Shown here one piece after another: positions 1 to 9,094 of a stretch of 64,000 nucleotides of DNA. The stretch is from Devosia lacusdianchii (GTDB lineage Bacteria; Pseudomonadota; Alphaproteobacteria; Rhizobiales; Devosiaceae): positions 1,798,001 through 1,862,000 of the forward strand of contig NZ_CP092483.1 in the NCBI RefSeq assembly GCF_022429625.1, in the 5' to 3' direction. The notes beneath the pieces were generated by a model. It had not been told where the DNA came from. It searched no databases and worked only from the letters and a program-made list of their open reading frames with translations. The translations under genes were made by a program, and so were the position numbers. How positions within the stretch are numbered: position 1 is the stretch's first letter; each line of letters starts with the position of its first letter.

Positions 1-1826
1 ACCGATACGGTTAGATCGAGCTGCAACCCGCTGACGATCTGGTCGGTCGCGAAGGTTGTGAGAATGCGGAAGCCGCCGATTTCGGCGTCGGTGATACCAG
101 CCGCGTCCATCTCCCGGTTCACGTCGATGACCAACTGCTTGAGCGCCTCGGAATCGATGATGGTGGGCATGAAGCCTGTCACCAGCGCCTGCGAACCGTC
201 ATCGGTGATGAAGCGCTTGCGCATGAAGGGCCCGACAGCGTCGAACACCTCTTCGCGGGTGAAGCCGGTCTCGGTGTAATTGGTCATGCTCGCGGCCGAG
301 ATGACCTTGTTCTCACCTAGGTGCTTTTCAAGAATTTCGTGGACCGCGCGGACGGTCTCGAAATCCTTCGGACCCAGATTGGGATCATTCTCCGCCAGCG
401 GCACGCGGATATAGAGCGGCGCCACGCCGCCGACGCCCTGGTCGATCTCCTCGGCCGCGGTGAGGGCGGTCGAGTCCTTGGCCACGAAATCCTCGAATGA
501 GAAATGCGGCTTGATCAGGAAATAGGGGATGAACAGCAGGATGGTGACCGCGATCGCCAGGATCGAAACCTGGCGGCCGAAGCGGCTGGCAAAGAACCAG
601 GCCAGCGGCAGCGGTGCGGTCAGCACGAGGCTGCTGCGCTTGGGCGCCTTGAAGCCCAGGCGCACGGCCGCCTTGAGCATCAGCGGCAGGAAGGTCATCA
701 GGCACACGAACAGCAAGAACGTGCCGATCGAGCCGGCAATCGAGAATTCGCGGATACCCTGGCCCGGCGTCAGCGAGAGCGAAGCGAAGCTCACGAAAGT
801 GGTCAGCATGGTCAGGGCGCTGGCTGGGCCGACCAGCTTAACCGTCGCGTCCACGGCCTTGTTGGGCTCCATGCCGTCGCGCCAATAGGCGAGCCAGTTG
901 AAGATGAAGAACATCGCCTCGGCGAACGAAATCACCAGCACCAGCGTGGTGACGATGATGGTGAGGAACGAGAACGAGCCGAAGACCAGCAGGATCATAC
1001 CCATCGACCACATCACCGCGAGGAACGGCGTGGCCGCCACCAGCAGGGCGCCCGTGAGCGAGCGCAGTGCCAACAGCGCAATGATCGACCCGAGCCCGAA
1101 CCCCCAGACGGTGAACTTCACCTGGTCGTCGACTGCCGCATTGAGCATTTCCGAGGTCCAGATCGGCGGACCGGTGAGCTCGATGCTGATATTCTCGTCC
1201 TGATAGGGCGCGATCGTCTCGCGCAGGCTGGCGATCATGCGCTTGGTGCCGTCGCCCTTGGTCATTTCCTGATTGGGGAACATGATCAGCACCACGCCCG
1301 ACAGGTCAGGCGTGATGAGGTTGCGCATCATCGGGTCGTTCTGCTGCAGGTCGGCCAGCGCGATGGCGACCTCGGCAAAATCGTCCATGCCCTCGGGCAC
1401 CGCCGGTACGGTGGCGCCATTGCCATCCGGCTTGCGCAGCGTGAAGGGCGACATGGTGCCCACGGCGAACTCGTTGAGCTCAAGGTCGAAGGCCAGCTCA
1501 CGAACGCGCTCCAGCGTCTCGGGCTCAGTCAGGCGCGGCGAATTGACCAGCACATAAATGTCGTTCTCGAAGGTGCCGAAGGTCTCCGACAGGTGTTCGT
1601 AGGCGTCGTAATATTCGCCCGAATGCGCATAGACGCGCAGCAGGTCGCCGTCGACATTGGCTCGAGGGATTTGCGTGAAGCAAAGGATCGAAAAGGCCAG
1701 CACGGCGATGGCGACGGCGCGAGGAAAGCGCAGCGTGGTGAGGCCGATATATTCAAGGCCGAAGCCAATGGAGCGGTCGTACGCAAAGCGCGCCCACAGA
1801 CGATGGAAGAACGAACCAGAGGACAC
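1..1826 (-). CDS. RND/MMPL-family exporter, N-terminal part (cut by window edge)
   Basis: The reverse-strand frame stays open from a GTG at 1826 to the window edge, about 608 codons, so the C-terminal part lies outside. The product has an N-terminal transmembrane helix (about residues 30-50), a periplasmic domain, then a block of membrane helices including the segment LTMLTTFVSFASLSLT typical of the sterol-sensing/MMPL-type RND core, and then a second periplasmic domain. Family members export lipids or hydrophobic compounds by proton antiport in the inner membrane; the substrate cannot be told here. A stop lies upstream in frame and only GTG (1826) or an earlier TTG can serve as start. The long ORF on the opposite strand (504-1886) is its shadow. 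Confidence 0.85.
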   Translation of the reverse strand, partial: MSSGSFFHRLWARFAYDRSIGFGLEYIGLTTLRFPRAVAIAVLAFSILCFTQIPRANVDGDLLRVYAHSGEYYDAYEHLSETFGTFENDIYVLVNSPRLTEPETLERVRELAFDLELNEFAVGTMSPFTLRKPDGNGATVPAVPEGMDDFAEVAIALADLQQNDPMMRNLITPDLSGVVLIMFPNQEMTKGDGTKRMIASLRETIAPYQDENISIELTGPPIWTSEMLNAAVDDQVKFTVWGFGLGSIIALLALRSLTGALLVAATPFLAVMWSMGMILLVFGSFSFLTIIVTTLVLVISFAEAMFFIFNWLAYWRDGMEPNKAVDATVKLVGPASALTMLTTFVSFASLSLTPGQGIREFSIAGSIGTFLLFVCLMTFLPLMLKAAVRLGFKAPKRSSLVLTAPLPLAWFFASRFGRQVSILAIAVTILLFIPYFLIKPHFSFEDFVAKDSTALTAAEEIDQGVGGVAPLYIRVPLAENDPNLGPKDFETVRAVHEILEKHLGENKVISAASMTNYTETGFTREEVFDAVGPFMRKRFITDDGSQALVTGFMPTIIDSEALKQLVIDVNREMDAAGITDAEIGGFRILTTFATDQIVSGLQLDLTVS

Positions 1827-1943
1827 TGCGACCCGACTCCGCGAATACGGCGACAAGGTGGCGTGATTTCTGCGGGTTGGCGATAGTTACGTCAGGCGGC
1901 GCGGGGGTTTCCCCAAGGTTTGTTGCAATTGTGCTTGGGATTA

Positions 1944-1971
1944 GTGGCTCCGCACCGAAATGCGGAGCCAC
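1944..1971 (-). terminator. Hairpin after the NmrA-type gene
   Basis: A perfect 11-bp inverted repeat (GTGGCTCCGCA, 6-nt loop, complement) begins six bases past the stop of the reverse-strand oxidoreductase gene. There is no clear T-tract, so it may be a weak intrinsic terminator or an mRNA 3'-end stabiliser. Confidence 0.55.
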
Positions 1972-1976
1972 CACCA

Positions 1977-2855
1977 TCAGGCAGTCAGAGCCGCGCGGTT
2001 TTCGGCAACGAAGTCGGCGAGGGCCATCGGTTTGCGACCGGAGAACTTTTCGACCGTATCGGTGACGACCGCGTGGAAGCCGTCGGCGGCGTCCCGGTCG
2101 AAGGCAACCATCACATCGGCCATGCCCTCAGGGAAGCCTGCGGCGACCATGCCCGCCCGCAATTCGGATGCGGTGAGCCCGATACGGGCAACTGGCTTGC
2201 CGCTGAACTGGGCAAACAGCGCCGCCAGTTCGGCCTGAGTCACGGCCGCGGGGCCGGTAACGTCATGTATCGTCTTGCCCTCGGCCGAGAGGAGCGCGCC
2301 CGCGGCAGTACGCGCGGTATCGGCGCGCGTCACGTAGCTGCGCCCCTTGCCGTCAGTGGCGTCGAACAGCTGCCCCGAGCCGATGGCCGACGGAGCGCCC
2401 AAGAGCGAAATCTCGGCATAGATGTGATTGCGCAGCAACGTGTAGTCGAGGCCCGATGCCGCAATGGCCTGTTCAGTCCAGTAGTGCTCCGGCGAAACGC
2501 CGCCGCCGGCATTGGGGCGCGGGGAGGGGGCCGAGGTATAGACGATGTGCTTCACCCCGGCTGCCTTGGCGGCATTGACCGCGTTGCGCTGCTGGTCGAC
2601 GCGCTTGCCGATGGCATCCGTGCTGATTAGCAGCAGGCGGTCTACGCCGGCAAAGGCCGATGCGAGATTGGCATCGTCGAAATCCACCTTGCGCACCTCG
2701 ACGCCACGCGCAGCCAGATCGGCGAGCTTGGACGGATCGCGCGTGCCGGCGATAACCTTGCTGGCACCCTTGGCCAACAGCTCTTCGACGGCCAGGCGGC
2801 CGAACTGGCCACCCGCACCGGTGACCAGCAGTGTTTGATCCCTGAATTGAGACAT
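1977..2855 (-). CDS. NmrA/QorB-type NAD(P)H-dependent oxidoreductase (atypical SDR)
   Basis: This 292-residue protein is an atypical short-chain dehydrogenase of the NmrA/quinone oxidoreductase 2 type. The N-terminus carries a Rossmann motif GAGGQFG (residues 14-20), followed by an early segment TRDPSKL that in this group reads NADP(H) and a central IVYTSA strand. Such proteins reduce quinones or act as redox sensors in the cytoplasm; the substrate is not predictable. It has a strong ribosome-binding site (GGAGAG) seven bases before the ATG and is divergent from an HxlR regulator. That arrangement is commonly seen for thiol- or quinone-responsive control, so the regulator is the likely controller (inference). 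Confidence 0.8.
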   Translation of the reverse strand: MSQFRDQTLLVTGAGGQFGRLAVEELLAKGASKVIAGTRDPSKLADLAARGVEVRKVDFDDANLASAFAGVDRLLLISTDAIGKRVDQQRNAVNAAKAAGVKHIVYTSAPSPRPNAGGGVSPEHYWTEQAIAASGLDYTLLRNHIYAEISLLGAPSAIGSGQLFDATDGKGRSYVTRADTARTAAGALLSAEGKTIHDVTGPAAVTQAELAALFAQFSGKPVARIGLTASELRAGMVAAGFPEGMADVMVAFDRDAADGFHAVVTDTVEKFSGRKPMALADFVAENRAALTA

Positions 2856-2857
2856 GG

Positions 2858-2915
2858 CTTACTCTCCTTGTTGTGCACCCGCCCTCCCTTGTGGCGCATG
2901 CCAATGGAGAGTAAG
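2858..2915. promoter_or_regulatory. Inverted repeat between NmrA-type and HxlR genes
   Basis: CTTACTCTCC at 2858-2867 is exactly inverted as GGAGAGTAAG at 2906-2915, in the intergenic region shared by the two divergent genes. The left arm also contains the Shine-Dalgarno of the oxidoreductase gene. It could be a paired operator for the HxlR protein, or a coincidence of ribosome-site-like sequence. Confidence 0.35.
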
Positions 2916-3003
2916 TATCGAATGGAGACTGCTATCTAGTCGCCCGCATCGCGGTGCGAAAGGAGGCACTTCAAACGCCAAACGTCACCTGGAAGTAACC
3001 ACC

Positions 3004-3405
3004 ATGCTCAACGCGATGCAGGAAGCCGACCGTTTCGTCACCAAGTGGAACGAGCAGGATGGGCCATTGCAGAATTGCCCGGTCCGAGGCGTGCTCGACA
3101 AGATCGGGGATAAGTGGAGCATGCTGCTGATCATGACCCTTGGCGCCGGCCCCAAGCGCTTCAACCAGCTTCGGCGCGACGTGCCCGACATCTCCCAGAA
3201 GATGCTGACGCAGACCCTGCGCGACCTGCAGCGCGACGGCATGGTCGCCCGCCGCGTCTTCGATACCAAGCCGCCGTCAGTGGAATACCGGCTGACGCCA
3301 CTGGGCGAGTCGATCATCGTCCCTTTCGGCCACCTGATCCGCTGGGCCGACGACAATCACCCCCGCATCGATAGGGCGCGGGTGGAATTCGACAAGGCGG
3401 CGTAG
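3004..3405 (+). CDS. HxlR-family transcriptional regulator
   Basis: The 133-residue product is a winged-helix regulator of the HxlR/YodB type. The hallmark NCPVR segment with a conserved cysteine (Cys25) is followed by a helix containing DKW, the recognition region around FNQLRRDVPDISQKMLTQTL, and the wing (VEYRLTPLG). In this family the N-terminal cysteine often senses electrophiles or disulfide stress. The ATG at 3004 was chosen because the fold starts there and GGAAG lies upstream; the reading frame is open further back but encodes nothing family-like. It is divergent from the NmrA-type oxidoreductase, the probable target along with itself. Confidence 0.88.
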   Translation: MLNAMQEADRFVTKWNEQDGPLQNCPVRGVLDKIGDKWSMLLIMTLGAGPKRFNQLRRDVPDISQKMLTQTLRDLQRDGMVARRVFDTKPPSVEYRLTPLGESIIVPFGHLIRWADDNHPRIDRARVEFDKAA

Positions 3406-3450
3406 ATGCGGGGGACTGGACTTTGCTCCGAACCAGCCGCTCCACCAAAA

Positions 3451-4497
3451 CTAGCTGACGCCAGGTTCCAGAATTGTCAGCGTAGCCGCCGCGCAGTCGA
3501 TGCGGGCGTCGGTGCCGTAGGGCAGGGTGAGCATCGGCTGCGTATGCCCAAAATCGAGGCCGGCCAGCACCGGTAGATCATCAAGCCCAGCTTCTCGCAG
3601 TACTGCCACCGCCGCCGCCTCGATCGCTGCCTGATAGCCCGCATCACCACGCGGATCAGCCCGCGCTATCAGGAGCCCAGAAAGCCGACCCAGGATACCG
3701 GCCGCCGCATAGTTGCGCAGCCAGAAGCGCATGAAGCCCGGAGGTGGCGCCTCCTCGGATGTTTCGAGGAAGAGTATCGCGCCGTCCCACGCGCTGGCCT
3801 CCGGCCACCATGGCGTGCCCTTGACCATCTCCAGCACTTCGGCGCATCCGCCGAGCAGATGGCCGATCGCTGAACCGCTACCCTGCAGCACGCGCGGCCG
3901 CTCCGCCGGCAACATTTTTCGGCGTTGCGCCTGTAGCGCAGGGTCCGCCCAGCCCAAATGCTCGCTAGTCCACCCCGCGGTATTGGCCTCGATAGTGCCG
4001 ATAGGTCCGGAGGAAAACAGCGCCTGCCGCACGCCCGCCACCGTGTAGTCATGCATGCCGCCATTCTCGCCGAAGCCGGCCATGATGCTGGGGCCATAGA
4101 ACGAGGTCACACCGGCCGCATAGCAGGCGAGGTGCAGCGCGGTGGTGTCGGAAAATCCCAGGAACACCTTCGGATTGGCCCCGATGACATCAAGATCGAG
4201 ATAGGGCAGCAGCCGGATGCAATCCTCGCCGCCGATCGTCGCGAAAACCCCGGCAATATCGGGATCGGCGAAGGCGGCCATCAGGTCCTCGGCCCGCGCT
4301 TGGGGATTGTCGGCAATCCAGTCCGCCGATGCCAGCGTATGCGCCATTTCGATCACGGTGACGCCAAATGCCTCTTCCAGCTGCCGCTTGCCCGCCTCGT
4401 AGCGATGCGGGAACGCGCCCGGACCGCCCCATGACGGTGACACTGTCGCGATCCGGTCTCCGGGCGAAAGTCGCTTAGGTCTGACGAGATTGGGCAT
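3451..4497 (-). CDS. S66-family peptidase (LD-carboxypeptidase / MccF-like)
   Basis: The 348-residue protein has the S66 serine peptidase layout. The nucleophile is in GFSDTT (Ser116), and the charge-relay Glu and His sit in LFLETSEE (Glu245) and FGHTQPM (His318). Members either trim murein tetrapeptides (LdcA, L,D-carboxypeptidase in peptidoglycan recycling) or hydrolyse microcin C-type nucleotide-peptide antibiotics (MccF). The long C-terminal half with ETSEEAPPP and the FGHTQPMLTLPYG ending resembles the MccF-like subgroup, but sequence alone does not settle this. There is no signal peptide, so it is cytoplasmic. No antibiotic biosynthesis genes are nearby. Confidence 0.85.
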   Translation of the reverse strand: MPNLVRPKRLSPGDRIATVSPSWGGPGAFPHRYEAGKRQLEEAFGVTVIEMAHTLASADWIADNPQARAEDLMAAFADPDIAGVFATIGGEDCIRLLPYLDLDVIGANPKVFLGFSDTTALHLACYAAGVTSFYGPSIMAGFGENGGMHDYTVAGVRQALFSSGPIGTIEANTAGWTSEHLGWADPALQAQRRKMLPAERPRVLQGSGSAIGHLLGGCAEVLEMVKGTPWWPEASAWDGAILFLETSEEAPPPGFMRFWLRNYAAAGILGRLSGLLIARADPRGDAGYQAAIEAAAVAVLREAGLDDLPVLAGLDFGHTQPMLTLPYGTDARIDCAAATLTILEPGVS

Positions 4498-4572
4498 CGG
4501 GCTGTGATCCGTTGGACCCCGGATCGGGCCGGGGCCAACGAGCAGTAGAGGGCGGTCGGTCGCCCGACAAGA

Positions 4573-5067
4573 CTACGCCGCCTTGCGCCGCCGATCCGGC
4601 AACATGCGATCGATGGTGATGTTCCAACCTTCCACCATGCCGCAATTCATCCATTCGGTGACGCGGTCCTCCGTCAGGTGGTCGGCCAGCTGCACCCGGA
4701 ACACCATCTCGGTGCCGGCGCCTACGGGCCTGAACAGCACCGTTACTAGCGGAGAATCTTCGAGCCGGTCCGGATCCAGATCGGGCCAACCGCCGACCGC
4801 GCCCCATGAGAACACCAGCTTTTCGGCCGGGACGATCTCGCGATAGATGCCGCCGGTGAAATATTGCTTCCCGGCATTCTCCACCATGAGCTGCCGCCAG
4901 GCGCCGCCGACGCGCAAGTCGACCGATAGCGGCTCGGTGACCAGATTGTTGGGATTGTAGAACCAGTCGAGGCTGGCCGGGTCGGTCCAGGCGTCGAACA
5001 CCATTTCCGGCGGCGCATCGAACAGTCGGGTGAGCGTTAGGCCGCGACCCCGATCGTAGGTTGCCAT
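4573..5067 (-). CDS. SRPBCC / AHSA1-type domain protein
   Basis: The 164-residue protein is an activator-of-Hsp90-ATPase-1-like START/SRPBCC domain. It shows RLFDAPPEMVFDAWTDP near the N-terminus, a GG-containing turn and a C-terminal helix with GMVEGWN. The family binds hydrophobic ligands; the exact role is unknown. The ATG at 5067 begins two bases after the stop of the ArsR gene, so the two are co-translated, and the longer frame upstream only covers ArsR. ArsR-SRPBCC pairs of this kind are widespread in proteobacteria. Confidence 0.85.
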   Translation of the reverse strand: MATYDRGRGLTLTRLFDAPPEMVFDAWTDPASLDWFYNPNNLVTEPLSVDLRVGGAWRQLMVENAGKQYFTGGIYREIVPAEKLVFSWGAVGGWPDLDPDRLEDSPLVTVLFRPVGAGTEMVFRVQLADHLTEDRVTEWMNCGMVEGWNITIDRMLPDRRRKAA

Positions 5068-5069
5068 AG

Positions 5070-5411
5070 CTATTCTCCTTCCTTGGCCTTTTTGGCCATC
5101 ATGGTCTTGAGTTGGGCATCGAGCCGGTCGAAGCGCTCGCCGAAGAAGGCGCGATACTGGGCGATCCAGGCATCCGCAGCCTCGAGTGGCGCGACCTCCA
5201 GCCGGCAAGGCCGGAACTGCGCCGTCCGCTCCTTGACCACAAGCCCTGCCTCTTCGAGCACCTTGAGGTGCCGCGACACCGTTGGCAGGGTGGTCGCAAA
5301 CGGCTCGGCGAGCTCATTGACCGTCGCCGGACCCAGAGCCAGCCGCGCCAGGATAGCGCGACGCGTTGGATCGGCGAGTGCGGCAAATGTCGACGTCAGT
5401 CCGTCGTCCAT
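5070..5411 (-). CDS. ArsR-family transcriptional regulator
   Basis: A 113-residue winged-helix repressor with ALADPTRRAILARL at its start and a recognition helix around TLPTVSRHLKVLEEAGLV. It lacks the ELCVCDL metal-binding box of ArsR/SmtB, so it is probably not metal-responsive and belongs to the group paired with SRPBCC proteins. It is the first gene of a two-gene operon with the SRPBCC gene and is divergent from gyrA. A palindrome just upstream of its start is a good autoregulatory operator candidate. Confidence 0.9.
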   Translation of the reverse strand: MDDGLTSTFAALADPTRRAILARLALGPATVNELAEPFATTLPTVSRHLKVLEEAGLVVKERTAQFRPCRLEVAPLEAADAWIAQYRAFFGERFDRLDAQLKTMMAKKAKEGE

Positions 5412-5434
5412 ATTTGCATGCCTTAGTAATTACG

Positions 5435-5449
5435 TTAGTGCGCAACTAA
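5435..5449. promoter_or_regulatory. Putative ArsR operator
   Basis: TTAGT-GCGCA-ACTAA is a 5+5 inverted repeat 24 bases before the arsR-type start, with an additional TTAGTAAT half-site at 5423. Its position and symmetry fit an autorepression site. This is inference, as no experimental site is visible. Confidence 0.5.
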
Positions 5450-5596
5450 TGCGCATTCAGAGGAGGTGTCAAGGGGAGGGGGCGTTGCTCGCTGGAGACC
5501 GGCCTTGCCTCTCCACAGCCTTCGCGGCCCGAAATTAGCAATTCCCCCCGGAATCGCCTACATATCGGCTAGCAAAACCAACCAAGAATCACCCCA

Positions 5597-8359
5597 GTGA
5601 CCGATACGCCTGAAAACGGAACTGGCGCGCTGCCGCCCTCCGACATTTCGCTGATTTCCATCACCGACGAGATGCGCAAATCGTATCTCGATTATGCGAT
5701 GAGTGTGATCGTCAGCCGTGCGCTGCCCGATGTGCGCGATGGCCTCAAGCCCGTGCACCGGCGCATCCTCTTCTCGATGAACGAGAACGGCTACGAGTAT
5801 AACAAGCCGTACCGCAAGTCGGCCCGCGTCGTCGGCGACGTTATCGGTAAGTACCATCCGCACTCAGACCAGGCCGTCTACATGGCCTTGGTGCGCATGG
5901 CGCAGGACTTCTCGATGGGCGAGCTACTTGTCGAAGGCCAGGGCAATTTCGGCTCGGTCGACGGCGATATGCCCGCCGCCATGCGCTATACCGAAGTGCG
6001 CATGCAGAAGATCACCAATTCCATGCTCGACGACCTCGACAAGGACACGGTGAACTTCAAGGACAACTATGACGGCTCCGAAAAGGAGCCATCGGTACTG
6101 CCGGCGCGGTTCCCCAACATGCTGGTCAATGGCGGTAGCGGCATCGCCGTCGGCATGGCCACCAACGTGCCCACGCACAATCTGGGCGAGACCATCGATG
6201 CCGCGCTGCTGGTGCTCGATAATCCATCGGTCATTACCGAGGAACTGCTCGCCGTGCTGCCCGGGCCGGATTTCCCGACCGCGGGCATCATTCTGGGCCG
6301 CAGCGGCATTCGGCAGGCCTATGAGACAGGTCGCGGCTCGATCATGGTGCGCGGTCGCGTTGCCGTGGAGGAGATCCGCAAGGAGCGCGAAGCGCTCATC
6401 ATCACCGAACTGCCCTATCAGGTGAACAAGGCCGTACTGGTCGAAAAGATCGCCGAGCTGGTGCGCGACAAGCGCATCGAGGGCATCGCCGACATGCGCG
6501 ACGAGTCATCGCGCGAGGGCATGCGCGTGGTCATCGAGATCAAGCGCGACGCGCTGCCAGACGTGGTGCTGAACCAGCTCTACCGCTTCACCGCGCTGCA
6601 ATCGTCCTTCGGCTGCAATTTCGTGGCGCTGAACGGCGGTAAGCCGCAATTGATGAACCTGCGCGAGATTTTGCAGGCGTTTATTGATTTCCGTCACGAA
6701 GTGGTTACGCGTCGCGCCCGCTTCCTGCTCAACAAAGCCCGCGATCGCGCCCATATCCTGGTCGGTCTCGCCGTGGCCGTGGCCAATATCGACGAGGTCA
6801 TCGCCCTGATCCGCACCGCGCCCGATCCGGCGACGGCGCGCGAGCAGCTGATGACCCGCCGCTGGCCGGCGCAAGACGTGGCGCCGCTGATCGCACTGAT
6901 CGACGATCCACGCCACCGTATCAACGAAGACGGTACGTTCAACCTGTCGGAAGAGCAGGCCCGCGCCATCCTCGAGCTGCGCCTCGCCCGCCTCACCGCC
7001 CTCGGCCGCGACGAAATCGGCGAAGAGCTCAACGGCCTCGGCCTCGAGATTGAGGACTATCTCGATATCCTGCGCAGCCGCGACCGCGTGGTCGAAATCA
7101 TCCGCAATGAACTGACCGAGATCAAGGAACAGTTCAACACGCCGCGGCGCACCGAGATTTCCGATTTCGTCGGCGATTTCGATGACGAGGACCTGATCGC
7201 CCGCGAAGACATGGTCGTGACCGTGTCGCATGAAGGCTACATCAAGCGCGTGCCCCTCTCGACCTATCGGGCCCAGAACCGCGGCGGCAAGGGCCGTTCG
7301 GGCATGGCAACGCGCGACGAGGATTTCGTCAGCCGCTTGTTCGTGGCCAATACCCACACGCCGGTGCTGTTCTTCACCGACCGAGGCATTGCCTACAAGC
7401 TCAAGGTCTGGCGCCTGCCTCTGGCCGCTGCCAATGCGCGCGGCAAGGCGCTTATCAACATCCTGCCACTGGAGCAGGGCGAACGGCTGACCACCATCAT
7501 GCCGCTGCCCGAGGACGAGACGAGCTGGGGCAACCTGGACATCATGTTCGCCACGACGCGCGGCACGGTGCGCCGCAACTCGCTCGCGGACTTCGTCGAA
7601 GTGCGCCAGAACGGCAAGATCGCCATGAAGCTCGACGAAGGCGACCAGATCGTCGGTGTTGAGACGGCGACCGCGAATGACGACGTGCTGCTGACCACGG
7701 CGCTGGGTCAGGCCATCCGTTTCCAGGTCGACGACGTGCGCGTGTTCAAGGGTCGCGATTCCATGGGCGTGCGTGGCATCCAGCTTGCTGAAGGTGACGT
7801 CGTCATCTCCATGGCCGTGATCAACCACTCCGATGCTTCGGCCGAAGAACGGGCCGCCTATCTCAAGATGAGCCGCGCAGTGCGTGGCGAAGGGGCCGAG
7901 GAAGAGGCGGGTTCGGATGAGGGCGATGTAGTAGCTGGCGAACTGCCGCAGGAGCGTTACGCTCAAATGAGCGCCACCGAGCAGTTCATCCTGACCATCT
8001 CGGAAAACGGCTACGGCAAGCGCACCTCCAGCCACGAGTACCGGATCACCGGCCGTGGCGGTAAGGGCATCGTCGCCATGGCGGTCAATAAGCGCAACGG
8101 CAATCTCGTCTCGAGCTTCCCCGTGCAGGACGACGACCAGATCATGCTGATCAGCGACGGCGGCCAGACCATTCGTCTGCCCGTGGGCGGCGACAAGCCA
8201 ATCCGCATCGTCTCGCGCGGCAGCCAGGGCGTCATCGTCTTTGACACCGCCGAGGGCGAGAAAGTGATGTCGGTGGAACACATCAGCGAACCCGAGGGCG
8301 ACGATACGCCCGAGGCACCGGATGCCCCCGAGGCTCCGGAAAGCCCGGTCACCGAGTAA
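5597..8359 (+). CDS. gyrA: DNA gyrase subunit A
   Basis: GyrA, 920 residues, is the breakage-reunion subunit of DNA gyrase, which introduces negative supercoils. The active-site tyrosine is Tyr131 in AAMRYTE. The N-terminal winged-helix/tower region is followed by the C-terminal beta-pinwheel with a GyrA-box-like QNRGGKG, where most gyrases have QRRGG(R/K)G. An alphaproteobacterial insertion ([11 protein letters not shown]) and an acidic Pro/Glu-rich tail are present. The start is GTG at 5597. The quinolone-resistance region is unusual: [12 protein letters not shown] has Ser90, Gln92 and Met96 where E. coli has Gly81, Ser83 and Asp87. The gene is monocistronic, with a terminator directly after it. 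Confidence 0.97.
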   Translation: MTDTPENGTGALPPSDISLISITDEMRKSYLDYAMSVIVSRALPDVRDGLKPVHRRILFSMNENGYEYNKPYRKSARVVGDVIGKYHPHSDQAVYMALVRMAQDFSMGELLVEGQGNFGSVDGDMPAAMRYTEVRMQKITNSMLDDLDKDTVNFKDNYDGSEKEPSVLPARFPNMLVNGGSGIAVGMATNVPTHNLGETIDAALLVLDNPSVITEELLAVLPGPDFPTAGIILGRSGIRQAYETGRGSIMVRGRVAVEEIRKEREALIITELPYQVNKAVLVEKIAELVRDKRIEGIADMRDESSREGMRVVIEIKRDALPDVVLNQLYRFTALQSSFGCNFVALNGGKPQLMNLREILQAFIDFRHEVVTRRARFLLNKARDRAHILVGLAVAVANIDEVIALIRTAPDPATAREQLMTRRWPAQDVAPLIALIDDPRHRINEDGTFNLSEEQARAILELRLARLTALGRDEIGEELNGLGLEIEDYLDILRSRDRVVEIIRNELTEIKEQFNTPRRTEISDFVGDFDDEDLIAREDMVVTVSHEGYIKRVPLSTYRAQNRGGKGRSGMATRDEDFVSRLFVANTHTPVLFFTDRGIAYKLKVWRLPLAAANARGKALINILPLEQGERLTTIMPLPEDETSWGNLDIMFATTRGTVRRNSLADFVEVRQNGKIAMKLDEGDQIVGVETATANDDVLLTTALGQAIRFQVDDVRVFKGRDSMGVRGIQLAEGDVVISMAVINHSDASAEERAAYLKMSRAVRGEGAEEEAGSDEGDVVAGELPQERYAQMSATEQFILTISENGYGKRTSSHEYRITGRGGKGIVAMAVNKRNGNLVSSFPVQDDDQIMLISDGGQTIRLPVGGDKPIRIVSRGSQGVIVFDTAEGEKVMSVEHISEPEGDDTPEAPDAPEAPESPVTE

Positions 8360-8365
8360 GCAAAA

Positions 8366-8388
8366 GGGGCGCCCAGGCGCCCCTTTTT
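8366..8388. terminator. Intrinsic terminator after gyrA
   Basis: A GC-only stem GGGGCGC/GCGCCCC with a short loop is followed by TTTTT and preceded by AAAA. It can therefore act in both directions, for gyrA and for the convergent DUF805 gene. Confidence 0.9.
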
Positions 8389-8423
8389 GGGTGTATCGGT
8401 GGCTCGGATTTCCACCCGGGGAG

Positions 8424-8924
8424 TTAGATGAACCGCCCCGAACTCGGAGACTGCGCACCCCCACCCATAGATGGCGTGCGGCTGTTATTGCCCATGCGGA
8501 CGCCGCGCGGGATGGTGGAGTAGCGCGGCTGCTGCTGTGGCTGCGGCCGGTATCGGGGCTCGTAGGTGCTCGGGGCCGGGCCGTCATAGGCGTTCGAGCC
8601 TTCCTCGGACGGGCAGCAGGCCCAGAACAGCAACACGAAACCGCCGAAGGGCACGAAGTTGAGCAGCCACCAAGCGCCGGATTTGCCAATATCATGCAGG
8701 CGGCGGATCTGCACGGTGAGGCCGGGAATGACGTGGAAGATCATCACGAAGATGGTCGCCGGCATATAGGGATTCTTCGGATCGATCCCGCCGAGCGAAT
8801 AGTCCACGGCTATGGCCGCGGCGTATACGAAGATCTGCATCAGGAAGAACATCCAGTACTGCATGCGCGTGCTGCGACCCGAAAATTCGAAATACCGCAG
8901 CAATCCGTCAAAGTAAGAGCGCAT
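8424..8924 (-). CDS. DUF805 inner-membrane protein
   Basis: The 166-residue protein has the DUF805 pattern: FSGRSTRMQYW near the N-terminus, three or four hydrophobic helices, and the RRLHDIGKSGAWWLL loop. A proline/glutamine-rich cytoplasmic tail follows. The function of the family is not established. The ATG at 8924 was preferred over a TTG four codons earlier because GGGGA precedes it at suitable spacing. Confidence 0.8.
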   Translation of the reverse strand: MRSYFDGLLRYFEFSGRSTRMQYWMFFLMQIFVYAAAIAVDYSLGGIDPKNPYMPATIFVMIFHVIPGLTVQIRRLHDIGKSGAWWLLNFVPFGGFVLLFWACCPSEEGSNAYDGPAPSTYEPRYRPQPQQQPRYSTIPRGVRMGNNSRTPSMGGGAQSPSSGRFI

Positions 8925-9094
8925 CCCAGTCCCCAATGGATGTATCGACGCACCACGAATATTTGATGCGCGTTGTTTTTCGATACGCGAACTCGCTACA
9001 ATTTTAGCGATTGCGGATCAGCGCGCGGTGGGGCCTTGCCATTTGGCCGGGGCAATGGCTTTCTGACCATCCCCGTCGCCGGAAAGAACCGATC

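Noticed and set aside
504..1886. 460-codon forward open frame
   Set aside because: It is antisense to the RND/MMPL exporter, and its translation is low-complexity Arg/His/Gln-rich shadow sequence.
2922..2939. Five-codon leader ORF behind GGAGAGTAAG
   Set aside because: Too short and unsupported. The ribosome-like sequence is better read as one arm of the inverted repeat.
6506..8695. 729-codon reverse open frame
   Set aside because: Antisense shadow of gyrA in GC-rich DNA; no domain features.
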